A stretch of DNA of 64,000 nt. It comes from Pseudomonadota bacterium. Its GTDB lineage: Bacteria > Pseudomonadota > Gammaproteobacteria > Burkholderiales > Burkholderiaceae_C. The stretch is taken from contig JAIUOW010000002.1 in NCBI GenBank assembly GCA_020161775.1, positions 1-64,000 of the forward strand. Reading direction: 5' to 3'. The notes below the pieces were generated by a model, which saw nothing but the letters and a program-made list of their open reading frames with translations, did not search any database and had not been told where the DNA came from. Position numbers and translations under genes: made by a program. Numbering within the stretch: the stretch's first letter is position 1; every line of letters begins with the position of its first letter. Of this stretch, positions 29,993-40,490 are shown piece after piece.

Positions 29993-30009
29993 TGGAGCGA
30001 AGTTAAATG
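29980..30009 (+). promoter_or_regulatory. Candidate sigma-70 promoter of the phnS transport operon
   Basis: TTGACA (29980-29985) matches the -35 consensus exactly. TTAAAT (30003-30008) lies 17 bp downstream as a possible -10. The -35 overlaps the second proposed operator, which would allow repression by PhnR. The start codon of phnS is about 100 bp further on. Confidence 0.45.
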
Positions 30010-30114
30010 AACGCAAGGTGCGCGGAGTGCGGGGGAATGAAGATTGCTTGTGTGTCATCACGCCGTCACCGTTGGGTCACAGCATTGCAACCTTTTGCCT
30101 TCAGAGGAGTTCAC

Positions 30115-31152
30115 ATGCGTATTTCCAGGTTCTTCAAATCCCTTGCCCTGACCGGCCTTGTCGCGTTTGCCGCGGCGGCTTCGGCCCAGAAAACCCAGCT
30201 GCTTGTTTACACGGCGCTTGAGACCGACCAGCTCAAGGCCTACCAGGAAGCCTTCAACAAGGTCGAGCCCAACATCGAAATCAAGTGGGTGCGCGACAGC
30301 ACGGGCGTGATCATCGCCAAGCTGCTGGCTGAAAAGGCCAACCCCCAGGCCGATGTGATCTGGGGCGTGGCCGCCTCTGGCCTGGCCTTGTTTGACCAGC
30401 AGGGCATGCTCATTCCCTACGCGCCGCTGAACCTGGACGCCATCATGAGCCAGTACCGCGACAAGAAGAACCCGCCCGCCTGGTGGGGCATGGACGTGTA
30501 CGGCGCGACGGTCTGCTTCAACACCGTCGAGGCCAAGAAGCGCAACATCCCCAAGCCCGAAACCTGGAAGGATCTGCTCAAGCCTGTTTACAAGGGCCAG
30601 GTCGTGATGCCCAACCCGGCGTCGTCGGGCACGGGCTACTTCGACGTGGTGGCCTGGCTGCAGCTGTGGGGTGACGACAACGGCAAGGGCGGTGGCTGGA
30701 AATACATGGACGGCCTGCACGAGAACATCGCGCAGTACACCCACTCGGGCTCCAAGCCCTGCAACATGGCCGCCGCCGGTGAATACGTGATCGGCATCTC
30801 GTTCGAATACCGTGGTCACAGCAACAAGGCCAAGGGCGCCCCCATCGACCTGGTGTTCCCCAAGGAAGGCCTGGGCTGGGACCTGGAGGCTTTTGCCATC
30901 CACAAGGGCACCAAGAAGCTGGACGCCGCCAAGAAGCTGGCCGACTGGGCATCGAGCAAGGACGCGATGATTGCCTACGGCAAGAACTTCGCCATTACCG
31001 CGCAACCCGGCGTCGCGCCCAAGCTGGCCAACATCCCGGCCGACTATGAGTCGCGGCTGATCAAGATGGACTTCAACTATTCCGCCAGCAACCGCGAGCG
31101 CATCCTGGCTGAGTGGAACAAGCGGTACAACGCAAAGTCCGAAAAGCGATAA
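30115..31152 (+). CDS. phnS: 2-aminoethylphosphonate ABC transporter, periplasmic binding protein
   Basis: A 345-residue secreted binding protein. The N-terminus MRISRFFKSLALTGLVAFAA then AASAQK is a Sec signal with probable cleavage after ASA. The mature part follows the iron/phosphonate-type class (LLVYTALETDQLKAYQEAFN, KLLAEKANPQADVIWGVAAS, MPNPASSGTGYFDVVAWLQL). A GAGGAG ribosome site precedes the ATG. It heads phnS-T-U-W. Specificity for 2-AEP is inferred from phnW, phnY and phnA beside it. Confidence 0.88.
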   Translation: MRISRFFKSLALTGLVAFAAAASAQKTQLLVYTALETDQLKAYQEAFNKVEPNIEIKWVRDSTGVIIAKLLAEKANPQADVIWGVAASGLALFDQQGMLIPYAPLNLDAIMSQYRDKKNPPAWWGMDVYGATVCFNTVEAKKRNIPKPETWKDLLKPVYKGQVVMPNPASSGTGYFDVVAWLQLWGDDNGKGGGWKYMDGLHENIAQYTHSGSKPCNMAAAGEYVIGISFEYRGHSNKAKGAPIDLVFPKEGLGWDLEAFAIHKGTKKLDAAKKLADWASSKDAMIAYGKNFAITAQPGVAPKLANIPADYESRLIKMDFNYSASNRERILAEWNKRYNAKSEKR

Positions 31153-31245
31153 ATCGCCTCCCCCCGAAGCGGCCTTTGGCCGCCTCCCCCCAGAGGGGGG
31201 CAACGCCAGCGGCCCGGCAGAGCCGGTTCCGCGGCGTTCTGGAAT
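31153..31245. repeat. GC-rich hairpin repeat between phnS and phnT
   Basis: Three consecutive inverted repeats are visible: GCGGCC-TTT-GGCCGC, CCCCCC-AGA-GGGGGG, and an imperfect CGCC...GGCG arm containing GGCCCGGCAGAGCC. It resembles an intergenic repeat I recall as widespread in Comamonadaceae. Lying between a binding-protein gene and its ATPase gene, it could stabilise the phnS 3' end or reduce read-through. Confidence 0.7.
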
Positions 31246-31268
31246 AAGACACGGCCTCCTTACTCACG

Positions 31269-32321
<1,053 letters not shown>

Positions 32322-32322
32322 C

Positions 32323-34038
32323 ATGAGCACCGTGCTGCGCCAGCCTGGCGGTGAAGTGCGGCTCAAGTCGCACTGGACCGACCGCATCGCCCATGTGTCC
32401 ATTGCCGTCGTGGCGCTGGCGCTGGTGGTGTTCCTCGCGTTCCCGCTGCTGGCCATCCTGACGCAGGCGGTGGAGGGCAAGCAGGGCGAGTACGTGGGCT
32501 TGCGCAACTTCATTGAATACGCGCAAACGCCCATGCTGCTGCAAAGCCTGTGGAACAGCGTGTGGGTGTCGGCGGTGGTGACCTTCATCACCGTGCCGCT
32601 GGCCTTCGGCTTTGCGTATGCACTCACGCGCTCGTGCATGCCCTTCAAGGGACTGTTTCGCGCCATCACGCTGGTGCCGCTGCTGGCGCCATCGCTGCTG
32701 TCGGCCATTTCGCTGATCTACTGGTTTGGCAACCAGGGCGTGCTCAAGGGTTGGCTCACCCTGCTGGGCATCGAGCAGATCTATGGCGCGCCCGGCATCA
32801 TCCTGGCCGAATGCCTGGCAGTCTTTCCGCACGCGTCCATGATCCTCGTGACCGCGCTGACGCTGGCCGACGCGCGGCTGTACGAGGCCGCCGACGCCAT
32901 GGGCACCACGGCCGCGCGCAAGTTCTTCACCATCACGCTGCCGGGCGCCAAGTACGGCCTGATCTCGGCGGCGCTGGTCACGTTCACGCTGGTCATCACC
33001 GACTTCGGCATCCCCAAGGTGATCGGCGGCAGCTTCAACGTGCTGGCCACCGACGTGTTCAAGCTGGTGATCGGCCAGCAGGACTTTGCCAAGGGCGCTG
33101 TGGTGGCCATCCTGCTGCTGCTGCCGGCGGTGTTCACGTTTGGCGTGGACCATTTCGTGCAGCGCAAGCAGACGGCCATGCTCAGTGCGCGTGCCGTGCC
33201 CTACCGGCCCAAGCCCTCGCCGCGCTACGACGCGGCCATGACCGCGTATTGCGGCTTCATCACCTTCCTGATGCTGGCCATGCTGGGCATGGCGGTGTTC
33301 GCGTCGTTCGCCAGCTTCTGGCCTTACAACCTCACGCCCAGCTTCAAGCATTACATCTACGGCCTGGTGGACAACGAGGTCGCGGCCGGCTTTGTCAACA
33401 GCATCAAGATGGCCGCGGGCACGGCGGTGTTTGGCACGGCGCTGGTGTTCACCGGCGCCTACATGCTGGAGAAAACCCGCGGCATGGACGGCTTGCGCGG
33501 GATGGTGCGCCTGCTGGCCATGCTGCCCATGGCGGTGCCCGGGCTGGTGCTGGGGCTGGGGTACATCTTCTTCTTCAACGCACCGGACAACCCGCTGAAC
33601 GGGCTGTACCACACGCTCACGCTCATGATGCTGTGCACCATCGCGCACTTCTACACCACAGGCCATCTCACGGCGCTCACGGCGCTGAAGGCCCTGGACG
33701 CGGAGTTCGAGGCCGTCAGCGCGTCGCTGAAGGTGCCGTTCTTCAAGACCTTCTGGCGCGTGACGCTGCCCATCTGCACACCGGCGCTGGTGGACATCGC
33801 GCGCTACTTCTTCATCAACGCCATGACGACGATCTCGGCGGTGATCTTCCTGTACTCGCCCGAGACCAAGCTCGCCTCCATCGCCATCCTGAACATGGAC
33901 GAGGCGGGTGAGTTGGGCCCGGCTGCCGCCATGGCCGTGCTGATCGCGATCGTGTCCGCGACGGCGCTGGGCTTCTTCGCATTGCTGGGGTGGTTTGTCG
34001 AGCGCAGAACCCAAGCGTGGCGGACAACCGCGAGATAA
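32323..34038 (+). CDS. phnU: 2-aminoethylphosphonate ABC transporter, fused permease
   Basis: A 571-residue inner-membrane protein with about twelve helices, containing two binding-protein-dependent permease modules in one chain. EAA loops are seen as [20 protein letters not shown] in the first half and [20 protein letters not shown] in the second. This fused form is typical of the iron(III)/phosphonate class. The start ATG 32323 is within 2 bp of the phnT stop. Confidence 0.9.
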   Translation: MSTVLRQPGGEVRLKSHWTDRIAHVSIAVVALALVVFLAFPLLAILTQAVEGKQGEYVGLRNFIEYAQTPMLLQSLWNSVWVSAVVTFITVPLAFGFAYALTRSCMPFKGLFRAITLVPLLAPSLLSAISLIYWFGNQGVLKGWLTLLGIEQIYGAPGIILAECLAVFPHASMILVTALTLADARLYEAADAMGTTAARKFFTITLPGAKYGLISAALVTFTLVITDFGIPKVIGGSFNVLATDVFKLVIGQQDFAKGAVVAILLLLPAVFTFGVDHFVQRKQTAMLSARAVPYRPKPSPRYDAAMTAYCGFITFLMLAMLGMAVFASFASFWPYNLTPSFKHYIYGLVDNEVAAGFVNSIKMAAGTAVFGTALVFTGAYMLEKTRGMDGLRGMVRLLAMLPMAVPGLVLGLGYIFFFNAPDNPLNGLYHTLTLMMLCTIAHFYTTGHLTALTALKALDAEFEAVSASLKVPFFKTFWRVTLPICTPALVDIARYFFINAMTTISAVIFLYSPETKLASIAILNMDEAGELGPAAAMAVLIAIVSATALGFFALLGWFVERRTQAWRTTAR

Positions 34039-34057
34039 CGACACACAAGAGATATCC

Positions 34058-35185
34058 ATGGACAGAGACAAAATCCTCCTCACCCCCGGCCCCCTGACCA
34101 CCACGCTGCGCACCAAGCTCGCCATGCTGCGCGACTGGGGCTCCTGGGACAGCGACTTCAATGCCGTGACGGCGCGCGTGCGCAAGAGCCTGCTGGCCAT
34201 CATCAATGGACAGGACAGCCACGTGGTGGTGCCGCTGCAGGGCAGCGGCACGTTCAGCGTGGAGGCGGCGGTCGCCACCATCGTCCCCCGCGAAGGACAC
34301 GTGCTGGTGCTGGACAACGGCGCCTACTGCAAGCGCGCGGCCAGGCTCACCAACCTCATGGGCCGGCGCTGCACCGTGGTGGACTTTGGCGACCACGAAC
34401 AGGTCTCGCCCGCCGTGCTCGACGAAAAGCTCAAGGCCGACCCCAGCATCACCCACGTGATCGTCATCCACTGCGAGACGGGCGCCGGTGTGCTGAACCC
34501 GCTGCAGGCGCTGGCCGATGTCTGCGCCGCGCACGGCAAGGGCCTGATCGTGGACGCCATGAGCTCGTTCGCGGCCATCGAGATCGACGCGCGCAAGCTG
34601 AAGTTCGACGCGCTGATCGCCGCCAGCGGCAAGTGCCTGGAGGGCGTGCCCGGCATGGGCTTCGTCTTCATCCGCAAGGCGATCCTGGACGGCTGCGCCG
34701 GGCAAAGCCAGAGCCTGGCCATGGACCTGCACGACCAGTACACCTACATGGAAAAGACGGGCCAGTGGCGCTTCACGCCGCCCACGCATGTGGTGGTGGC
34801 GCTGGCCGAAGCCATTGCCCAGTTTGAAGCCGAAGGCGGGCAGCCAGCGCGCCTGGCGCGCTACACCGCCAACTACCGCGCGCTGATCGACGGCATGGGC
34901 CGCCTGGGTTTCATGCCCTTCCTGGACCCGTCCATCCAGGCGCCCATCATCGTGACCTTTCATGCGCCGGGCGATGCGCGCTACGAGTTCAAGGCGTTCT
35001 ACAACGCCGCGCGCGCCCACGGTTTCATCCTGTATCCGGGCAAGCTCACACAGGTAGAGACGTTTCGCGTAGGCTGTATTGGCGCGATCGGCCCGGACGA
35101 AATCAACCAGGCTGTGCACGCGGTAGAGCTTGCCCTGCAAGACCTGGGCATCGCCTCTGGTGAGCCTGCCATCCAAGGAGACTGA
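34058..35185 (+). CDS. phnW: 2-aminoethylphosphonate:pyruvate transaminase
   Basis: A 375-residue PLP-dependent class V aminotransferase that converts 2-AEP and pyruvate to phosphonoacetaldehyde and alanine. Diagnostic segments are [72 protein letters not shown] and the PLP Lys in [15 protein letters not shown]. It is followed 3 bp later by a glutamine-synthetase-like gene, which is an unusual partner. Confidence 0.95.
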   Translation: MDRDKILLTPGPLTTTLRTKLAMLRDWGSWDSDFNAVTARVRKSLLAIINGQDSHVVVPLQGSGTFSVEAAVATIVPREGHVLVLDNGAYCKRAARLTNLMGRRCTVVDFGDHEQVSPAVLDEKLKADPSITHVIVIHCETGAGVLNPLQALADVCAAHGKGLIVDAMSSFAAIEIDARKLKFDALIAASGKCLEGVPGMGFVFIRKAILDGCAGQSQSLAMDLHDQYTYMEKTGQWRFTPPTHVVVALAEAIAQFEAEGGQPARLARYTANYRALIDGMGRLGFMPFLDPSIQAPIIVTFHAPGDARYEFKAFYNAARAHGFILYPGKLTQVETFRVGCIGAIGPDEINQAVHAVELALQDLGIASGEPAIQGD

Positions 35186-35188
35186 CAC

Positions 35189-36568
35189 ATGGCCAAAGTC
35201 CATCCCGCCATTGCCGCGGTGCAGAAGTCCGGCACGCAAAAGGTCAAGGTTGCGGTCAGTGACATCGACGGCATCCTGCGCGGCAAGTACCTGCACGTGG
35301 GCAAGTTCATGGGCGCGGCAGAGCCGTACCCGAATGGCGGCTTCGGCTTTTGCGACGTGGTGCTGGGCTGGGACATGATGGACACCTGCTACGACAACAC
35401 CACGGTGACGGGATGGCAGCATGGCTTTCCGGATGCGCTGGCGCGGCTGGATCTGGACACGGCGCGCAACGTGCCCTGGGACAGCAACGTGCCGTTCTTC
35501 CTGGGTGAGTTCGTCAACGCCGACGGCACACCGCACCCGGCCTGCCCGCGCCAGACCTTGAAGCGTGTGCTCAAGCGCGCCGACAAGCTGGGCTACCAGG
35601 TCATGACGGGCATGGAATTCGAGTGGTACAACTTCCTGGAGACGCCTCAGAGCTGGGCCGCCAAGAAGGGCGTGGCGCCCGAGGTGCTGACGCCGGGCAT
35701 GTTTGGCTATTCGCTGCTGCGGGCCAACCAGAACCGCGATTTCTTTGCGGCCATCATGGACGAGATGCTGGCGTTCAAGGTGCCGGTGGAAGGCCTGCAC
35801 ACCGAAACGGGCCCCGGCGTATATGAAGCCGCCATTGGTTTCAGCGAGGCGCTGGAGCAGGCCGACCGTGCCATCCTGTTCAAGACCGGCACCAAGGAAA
35901 TCGGCTCGCGCTTTGGCATCATGCCCAGCTTCATGGCCAAGCCGCACCAGCCGCTGCCGGGCTGCTCGGGCCACATCCACCAGAGCTTGATGGAACGTGG
36001 AGATGTGGGAAAAAAGAACCTGTTCTTCGACGCGAAGTCACCGCGCAAGATGAGCAAGCTGTTTGAGAGCTACCTGGCTGGCCAGGTGGCCTGCCTGATG
36101 GAGTTTGGCCCCATGATCTGGCCGACCATCAACAGCTACAAGCGGCTGGTCGATGGCTTCTGGGCCCCGGTCAAGCCGACCTGGGGCATGGACAACCGCA
36201 CGGCGAGCTTCCGCGTGATCGCAGGTTCGCCCAAGGCCACGCGGCTGGAGACGCGTTGTCCCGGCGCGGACGTGAACCCTTATCTGGCACATGCCGCGCT
36301 GATCGCTGCCGGCCTGTACGGCGTCGAGAAGGGCCTGAAGCTCACCACGCCGCCCATCACCGGCACCAACGGCGGGGCAGAGAACATTCCGCGCGCACCG
36401 CGCACCCTGATCGAGACGACGCGCATCTTCCGTGAGTCCAAAATCGCGCGCGACATGCTGGGCGACACATTCGTCGACCACTTTGCAGCAACGCGTGAAT
36501 GGGAATGGCGGCAGTGGCTGGATGCGGTCACCGATTGGGAAATGAAGCGGTATTTCGAGATCATCTGA
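35189..36568 (+). CDS. Glutamine-synthetase-family gamma-glutamyl-amine ligase
   Basis: A 459-residue GS-fold protein with an N-terminal beta-grasp (VAVSDIDGILRGKYLHVGKF) and a catalytic domain with metal-binding GMEFEWYNF, ETGPGVYEAAIGFSEALEQA, GIMPSFMAKPHQPLPGCSGH and the NRTASFRV ... ETRCPGADVNPYLAHAALIA region. It is closer in style to PuuA/IpuC-type gamma-glutamylation ligases than to true GlnA. I predict it joins glutamate to an amine using ATP. Its ATG is 3 bp after the phnW stop, so it is co-translated with the 2-AEP genes. The next genes, past the repeat, encode alcohol and aldehyde dehydrogenases and a PuuD-like hydrolase. Confidence 0.85.
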   Translation: MAKVHPAIAAVQKSGTQKVKVAVSDIDGILRGKYLHVGKFMGAAEPYPNGGFGFCDVVLGWDMMDTCYDNTTVTGWQHGFPDALARLDLDTARNVPWDSNVPFFLGEFVNADGTPHPACPRQTLKRVLKRADKLGYQVMTGMEFEWYNFLETPQSWAAKKGVAPEVLTPGMFGYSLLRANQNRDFFAAIMDEMLAFKVPVEGLHTETGPGVYEAAIGFSEALEQADRAILFKTGTKEIGSRFGIMPSFMAKPHQPLPGCSGHIHQSLMERGDVGKKNLFFDAKSPRKMSKLFESYLAGQVACLMEFGPMIWPTINSYKRLVDGFWAPVKPTWGMDNRTASFRVIAGSPKATRLETRCPGADVNPYLAHAALIAAGLYGVEKGLKLTTPPITGTNGGAENIPRAPRTLIETTRIFRESKIARDMLGDTFVDHFAATREWEWRQWLDAVTDWEMKRYFEII

Positions 36569-36600
36569 AATGCTTGTGTGTGTTGCTTCTGTGGCGCTCG

Positions 36601-36844
36601 CTGCTTCGCGGCGGGCGGAGTGCGGCGGGGCTCATACTGCGGTGGTTTTTGCTGCGCAAAAACTCCGCTGCGATGCTCGGGGGTCGGTTGCGCCGCGGAA
36701 CTCGCTGCATTGCGCTTCGCTCCATTCCGCTCAGACAGCCGCGGCGAGCATGAGTACGACGCGCGCTACGCGCGCCAACACTCCCCCCTGCGCTTCTCGC
36801 CACCGCAGAAATCGCCCCGCCGCACTCCGCCCGCCGCGAAGCAG
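36601..36844. repeat. Large palindromic element, locus B unit 2 (244 bp, 31-bp perfect terminal inverted repeats)
   Basis: The left arm 36601-36631 and right arm 36814-36844 are exact inverted repeats; the inner sequence is GGGCGGAGTGCGGCGGGGC. This is the reverse complement relative of 8056-8299, with the same length. The T at arm position 19 in locus A is A here, and the paired base in the other arm changes with it. The interior holds a TTTTTGCTGCGCAAAAA hairpin. It begins 32 bp after the ligase stop. Confidence 0.88.
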
Positions 36845-36884
36845 AAGAGTGGCACTCCAACGGTGGCGCGCCAATACTGTCACT

Positions 36885-37127
36885 GCAAAGCTGCGGCTGC
36901 GGGCACACCGGCCTGGGGGCGCCTCTGTGGCGCTGAGCAGCACAGGGGTGAGTGTCGGCGCGCGTAAGCGCGCTTCGTGCTCTGACTCGCCGAAGCTGTT
37001 TGAGCGGAGCGCGCAGCGCGTAGCGAGTTCTTCGGCGCGACCGAACCCCGAGCAGCGCAAGGGAGTCGCCGCAGGCGACCGTCACAGTGAAGCCCCCAGG
37101 CCGGTGTGCCCGCAGCCGCAGCTTTGC
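36885..37127. repeat. Large palindromic element, locus B unit 1 (243 bp, 36-bp perfect terminal inverted repeats)
   Basis: The left arm 36885-36920 begins GCAAAGCTGCGGCTGCGGGC. The right arm 37092-37127 is its exact reverse complement over 36 bp. It is the inverse-orientation relative of 7772-8014. Seven of 36 arm positions differ from locus A, and all seven are compensated in the opposite arm. It ends 53 bp before the Fe-alcohol dehydrogenase start. Together with unit 2 it fills the 612-bp gap; nothing else is seen there. Confidence 0.88.
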
Positions 37128-37180
37128 CGCGAGGTCTAACCCAGCACAACAACGCAACGAAAACAACGAAGAGCACCCAC

Positions 37181-38314
37181 ATGAGCATCACCGGCTTCTC
37201 CTTCCCCACCGCCATCAAATTCGGCGCAGGCGCGCGCAAGCTCGTGGCCGATCACCTGAAAGAACAGGGCCTCAAACGCCCGCTGATCGTGACCGACAAG
37301 GCCCTGGCGGCACTCCCAGTGCTGCAAGAGTTCAAGACGCACCTCAACGGGCTGGACGTTGCGGTGTTCGGCGGCGTGTTCGGCAACCCCACCTGCAGCC
37401 AGGTCATGGACGGTGCCGCAGCGTACAAGGCGCACAACGCCGACTGCGTGATCGGCTTTGGTGGCGGCGCGGCGCTGGACGTGGCCAAAGTCGTGGGCAT
37501 AGCGGCCACGCACGAGGGCGACATCCTGGAATACGTGTGGGACCACCCCCAGGTGCGCCCCATCGTCAATGCCCTGCCGTACTTCGTGGCGCTGCCCACC
37601 ACCTCGGGCACAGGCTCGGAAGTGGGCCGCTCGTCCGTCGTGAGCGAAAACGACACGCACCTCAAGCGCGTGGTGTTCAGCCCGAAAATTCTGGCGAAGT
37701 GCGTGTTTGCCGACCCCGAGCTCACGCTGGGCCTGCCCCCGCACGTCACGGCGGCCACCGGCATGGACGCGCTCACGCACAACATTGAGAGCTACCTGTC
37801 GCCCGCCTACCACCCGCTGTGCGACGGCATCGCGCTGGAAGGCACGCGCATTGCCGCCGCCGCGCTGCTGACGGCGGTGAACGAGCCCGGCAACCTGAAG
37901 GCGCGCAGCGACATGATGATGGCGTCCATGATGGGCGCGATCGCCTTCCAGAAAGACCTGGGCGCGGTGCACTCGTGTGCCCATGCGCTGGGGGCGGTGT
38001 GCGACCTGCACCACGGCCTGGCCAACGCGCTGATGATCGACACCGTGATGGAATGGAATTACGAAGCCGTACCGGCCAAGTTTGACGAGCTGGCCCATGT
38101 GTGCGGTGTGTCCGGCGGCGGCGAGAACTTCGTGCCCTGGCTGCGCGCGCTCAAGGCCCGCGTGGGCATCACCGGGCGGCTCGCTGCGCACGGCGTGAAG
38201 GCCGAACACATCCCGCGCCTGGTGGAAATTGCCACGGCCGACATCTGCCACCAGACCAATCCGCGGCCCTGCACGGCGGCGGATTTCAAGGCGCTGTTCG
38301 AGGCGGCGCTCTGA
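37181..38314 (+). CDS. Iron-containing alcohol dehydrogenase
   Basis: A 377-residue group III (Fe-dependent) alcohol dehydrogenase. The dinucleotide site is VIGFGGGAALDVAKVVGIAA, the central motif PTTSGTGSEVGRSSVV, and the Fe-binding histidines lie in HSCAHALGAVCDLHHGLANA. In a gamma-glutamylation pathway it would oxidise the alcohol end of a gamma-glutamyl amino alcohol to an aldehyde, which the ALDH downstream could take. It is the first gene after the repeat and is followed by the PuuD-like and ALDH genes with short gaps. Confidence 0.9.
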   Translation: MSITGFSFPTAIKFGAGARKLVADHLKEQGLKRPLIVTDKALAALPVLQEFKTHLNGLDVAVFGGVFGNPTCSQVMDGAAAYKAHNADCVIGFGGGAALDVAKVVGIAATHEGDILEYVWDHPQVRPIVNALPYFVALPTTSGTGSEVGRSSVVSENDTHLKRVVFSPKILAKCVFADPELTLGLPPHVTAATGMDALTHNIESYLSPAYHPLCDGIALEGTRIAAAALLTAVNEPGNLKARSDMMMASMMGAIAFQKDLGAVHSCAHALGAVCDLHHGLANALMIDTVMEWNYEAVPAKFDELAHVCGVSGGGENFVPWLRALKARVGITGRLAAHGVKAEHIPRLVEIATADICHQTNPRPCTAADFKALFEAAL

Positions 38315-38331
38315 CCAGCGTGGCACATCCC

Positions 38332-39108
38332 ATGGACCGCCTGAAGATCGGTATCAGCGCCTGCTTCTTCCACCCGGACCCTGTGCGCAAGGTCGCGGCC
38401 AGCAAGACGCTGCAGTTCATTGAACAGTCCACCGCACACTGGGTCATGTCGCTGGGCGCGCTGCCGTTCATGGTGCCTGCGCCCAGCGGCGACACCTTTC
38501 GTGGTGACGTGGCCGTGGCCGACTATGCGCGCGCGCTGGACGGCATCGTCATGCATGGCGGTGCCGATGTGTGGCCCGGCAACTATGGTGAAGAACCGCT
38601 GCGCCCCGAATGGTCCGGCGACCGCTTGCGCGACGAGTACGAGATGGCGCTGGTGCGCGCCTTCAGCGCGGCCGGCAAGCCGGTGTTCGGCATCTGCCGC
38701 GGGCTGCAGCTGATCAACGTGGCGCACGGCGGCACGCTGTACCAGGACATCGCCACGCAAAAGCCTGGCTCGCGCACGCACCGCGATGCGGATGCGTACG
38801 ACCTGAACTTCCATGATGTGAGCATCCTGCCCGGTACGCGCCTGGCCGACCTGCTGGGCGGGCCGGGCGCGCACAAGATCAACAGCGTGCACCACCAGGG
38901 CATCAAGGACCTGGCGCCGGGCTTCACGGTCGAGGCGACATCACCCGATGACGGCGTGATCGAGGCGATCCGGGCGACGGGCGACGCGTGGATCCACGCG
39001 GTGCAATGGCACCCCGAGTTCCATCGCGCGGAGTTGGGCGTGGTGGACGACTCCCCCTTGCTGAAAGACTTTCTGGACGCCGCCCAAGCGGCGCGCCGTA
39101 CTTTGTAA
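38332..39108 (+). CDS. Class I glutamine-amidotransferase-type gamma-glutamyl hydrolase (PuuD-like)
   Basis: A 258-residue peptidase C26 protein. The nucleophile lies in VFGICRGLQLINVAHGGTLY (Cys) and the His-Glu pair in AVQWHPEFH, with MHGGADVWPGNYGEEPLRPE near the N-terminus. PuuD hydrolyses gamma-glutamyl-GABA; here I infer release of the amino acid product from a gamma-glutamyl conjugate. The start is ATG 38332; a GTG 12 bp upstream is possible. It is 17 bp after the Fe-ADH stop. A paralogue lies at 53660-54565. Confidence 0.87.
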   Translation: MDRLKIGISACFFHPDPVRKVAASKTLQFIEQSTAHWVMSLGALPFMVPAPSGDTFRGDVAVADYARALDGIVMHGGADVWPGNYGEEPLRPEWSGDRLRDEYEMALVRAFSAAGKPVFGICRGLQLINVAHGGTLYQDIATQKPGSRTHRDADAYDLNFHDVSILPGTRLADLLGGPGAHKINSVHHQGIKDLAPGFTVEATSPDDGVIEAIRATGDAWIHAVQWHPEFHRAELGVVDDSPLLKDFLDAAQAARRTL

Positions 39109-39113
39109 ACACC

Positions 39114-40490
39114 ATGACCACACTTGCCGTACACAACCCCGCCACCGGTGCAAAGATCACTGACCTGCCCGCCGACAATGCCGTATCCGTCGCGGCCAGG
39201 GCCGCCGCCGCCCGCGCCGCGCAGCCCGCCTGGGCCGCCACGCCGCTGGCCACGCGCAAGGCCTGCATCACGCAATTCCGCGCCGGCGTGGTGCGTGACC
39301 TGGAGCAGCTGGCCGCCACCATGACGCGCGAAACCGGCAAGCCCATCAAGATGTCGCGCAATGAGCTCAACGGCCTGCTGGGCCGCATCGACTTCTTCCT
39401 GGAAGAAATCGAGCTGTCGGTGGCGACGGAGACCGTCTATGACGAAGGCGGCATGACCGAACAGATCCAGCACACGCCGCTGGGCGTGGTGGCCAACATC
39501 TCGGCCTGGAACTACCCGTGGTTCGTGGGCTGCAACGTGATCATCCCCGCGCTGCTCACGGGCAACGCGGTGCTGTACAAGCCGTCGGAATACGCGGCCA
39601 TGACCGGGCTGGAAATCGCCCGCCTGCTGCACGAGGCCGGTGTGCCGCGCGACGTGATGGCCTGCCTGATTGGCACGGGCGAGGTCGGCACGGCGCTGCT
39701 GGCGCAGCAGATCGACGGCGTGTTCTTCACCGGCTCGGTGGCCACGGGCCGCAAGATCGCGCAAGCCGTGTCGGGCAAATTCATCAAGCTGCAGCTGGAG
39801 CTGGGCGGCAAGGACCCGACCTACGTGGCCGACGACGCTGACCCGAAGGCTGCGGCTGAGTCACTGGCCGACGGCGCCATGTACAACACCGGCCAGAGCT
39901 GCTGCAGCGTGGAGCGCATCTATGTGCATGAGGCGATCCACGACGCGTTCGTCCAGCATTTCGTCGATACCGTCAAAGGCTTCGCGGCCGGCGACCCGAT
40001 GAGCGACGGCACCTACATCGGCGCCATCACCCGCGCCCCGCAGCTGGACGTGCTGGACGCACAGGTGGCCGACGCCAAGGCCCGTGGCGCCACGCTGCTG
40101 GCCGGTGGTGCGCGTGGCGCGGGCCCTGGCAACTGGTACCAGCCCACGGTGTTCAGCAACGTGAACCACACCATGGAGTTGATGAAGGAAGAAAGCTTCG
40201 GCCCCATCATCGGCATCCAGAAAGTGTCGGGCGATGCCGAGGCGGTACAGCTGATGAACGACACGCACTACGGTCTGACGGCCGGCGTGTACACGCGCGA
40301 TGAGGCCCGTGCCCAGCGCATCCTGGAAAAGGTGAACGCCGGCAGCGTGTACTGGAACTGCTGCGACCGCGTGAGCCCGCGCCTGCCCTGGAGCGGCGTG
40401 GGCGACAGCGGCGTGGGCCTCACGCTGTCCACCTACGGCATCGACACGTTCACGCGGCCGAAAGCGTGGCACCTTCGGCAAGCCGGATGA
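39114..40490 (+). CDS. NAD(P)-dependent aldehyde dehydrogenase
   Basis: A 458-residue ALDH. The catalytic Cys is in NTGQSCCSVERIYV, the Glu in LQLELGGKDPTYVAD, the coenzyme fold in FFTGSVATGRKIAQ, and the C-terminal motif is PWSGVGDSGVG. In context it would oxidise a gamma-glutamylated amino aldehyde to the acid, comparable with PuuC. It starts 5 bp after the PuuD-like stop and overlaps the HAD gene by ATGA. Confidence 0.92.
   Translation: MTTLAVHNPATGAKITDLPADNAVSVAARAAAARAAQPAWAATPLATRKACITQFRAGVVRDLEQLAATMTRETGKPIKMSRNELNGLLGRIDFFLEEIELSVATETVYDEGGMTEQIQHTPLGVVANISAWNYPWFVGCNVIIPALLTGNAVLYKPSEYAAMTGLEIARLLHEAGVPRDVMACLIGTGEVGTALLAQQIDGVFFTGSVATGRKIAQAVSGKFIKLQLELGGKDPTYVADDADPKAAAESLADGAMYNTGQSCCSVERIYVHEAIHDAFVQHFVDTVKGFAAGDPMSDGTYIGAITRAPQLDVLDAQVADAKARGATLLAGGARGAGPGNWYQPTVFSNVNHTMELMKEESFGPIIGIQKVSGDAEAVQLMNDTHYGLTAGVYTRDEARAQRILEKVNAGSVYWNCCDRVSPRLPWSGVGDSGVGLTLSTYGIDTFTRPKAWHLRQAG

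Noticed and set aside
36561-37239. Open frames of 110-200 codons inside repeat locus B
   Set aside because: Same reason as for locus A; they end or begin in the terminal inverted repeats.
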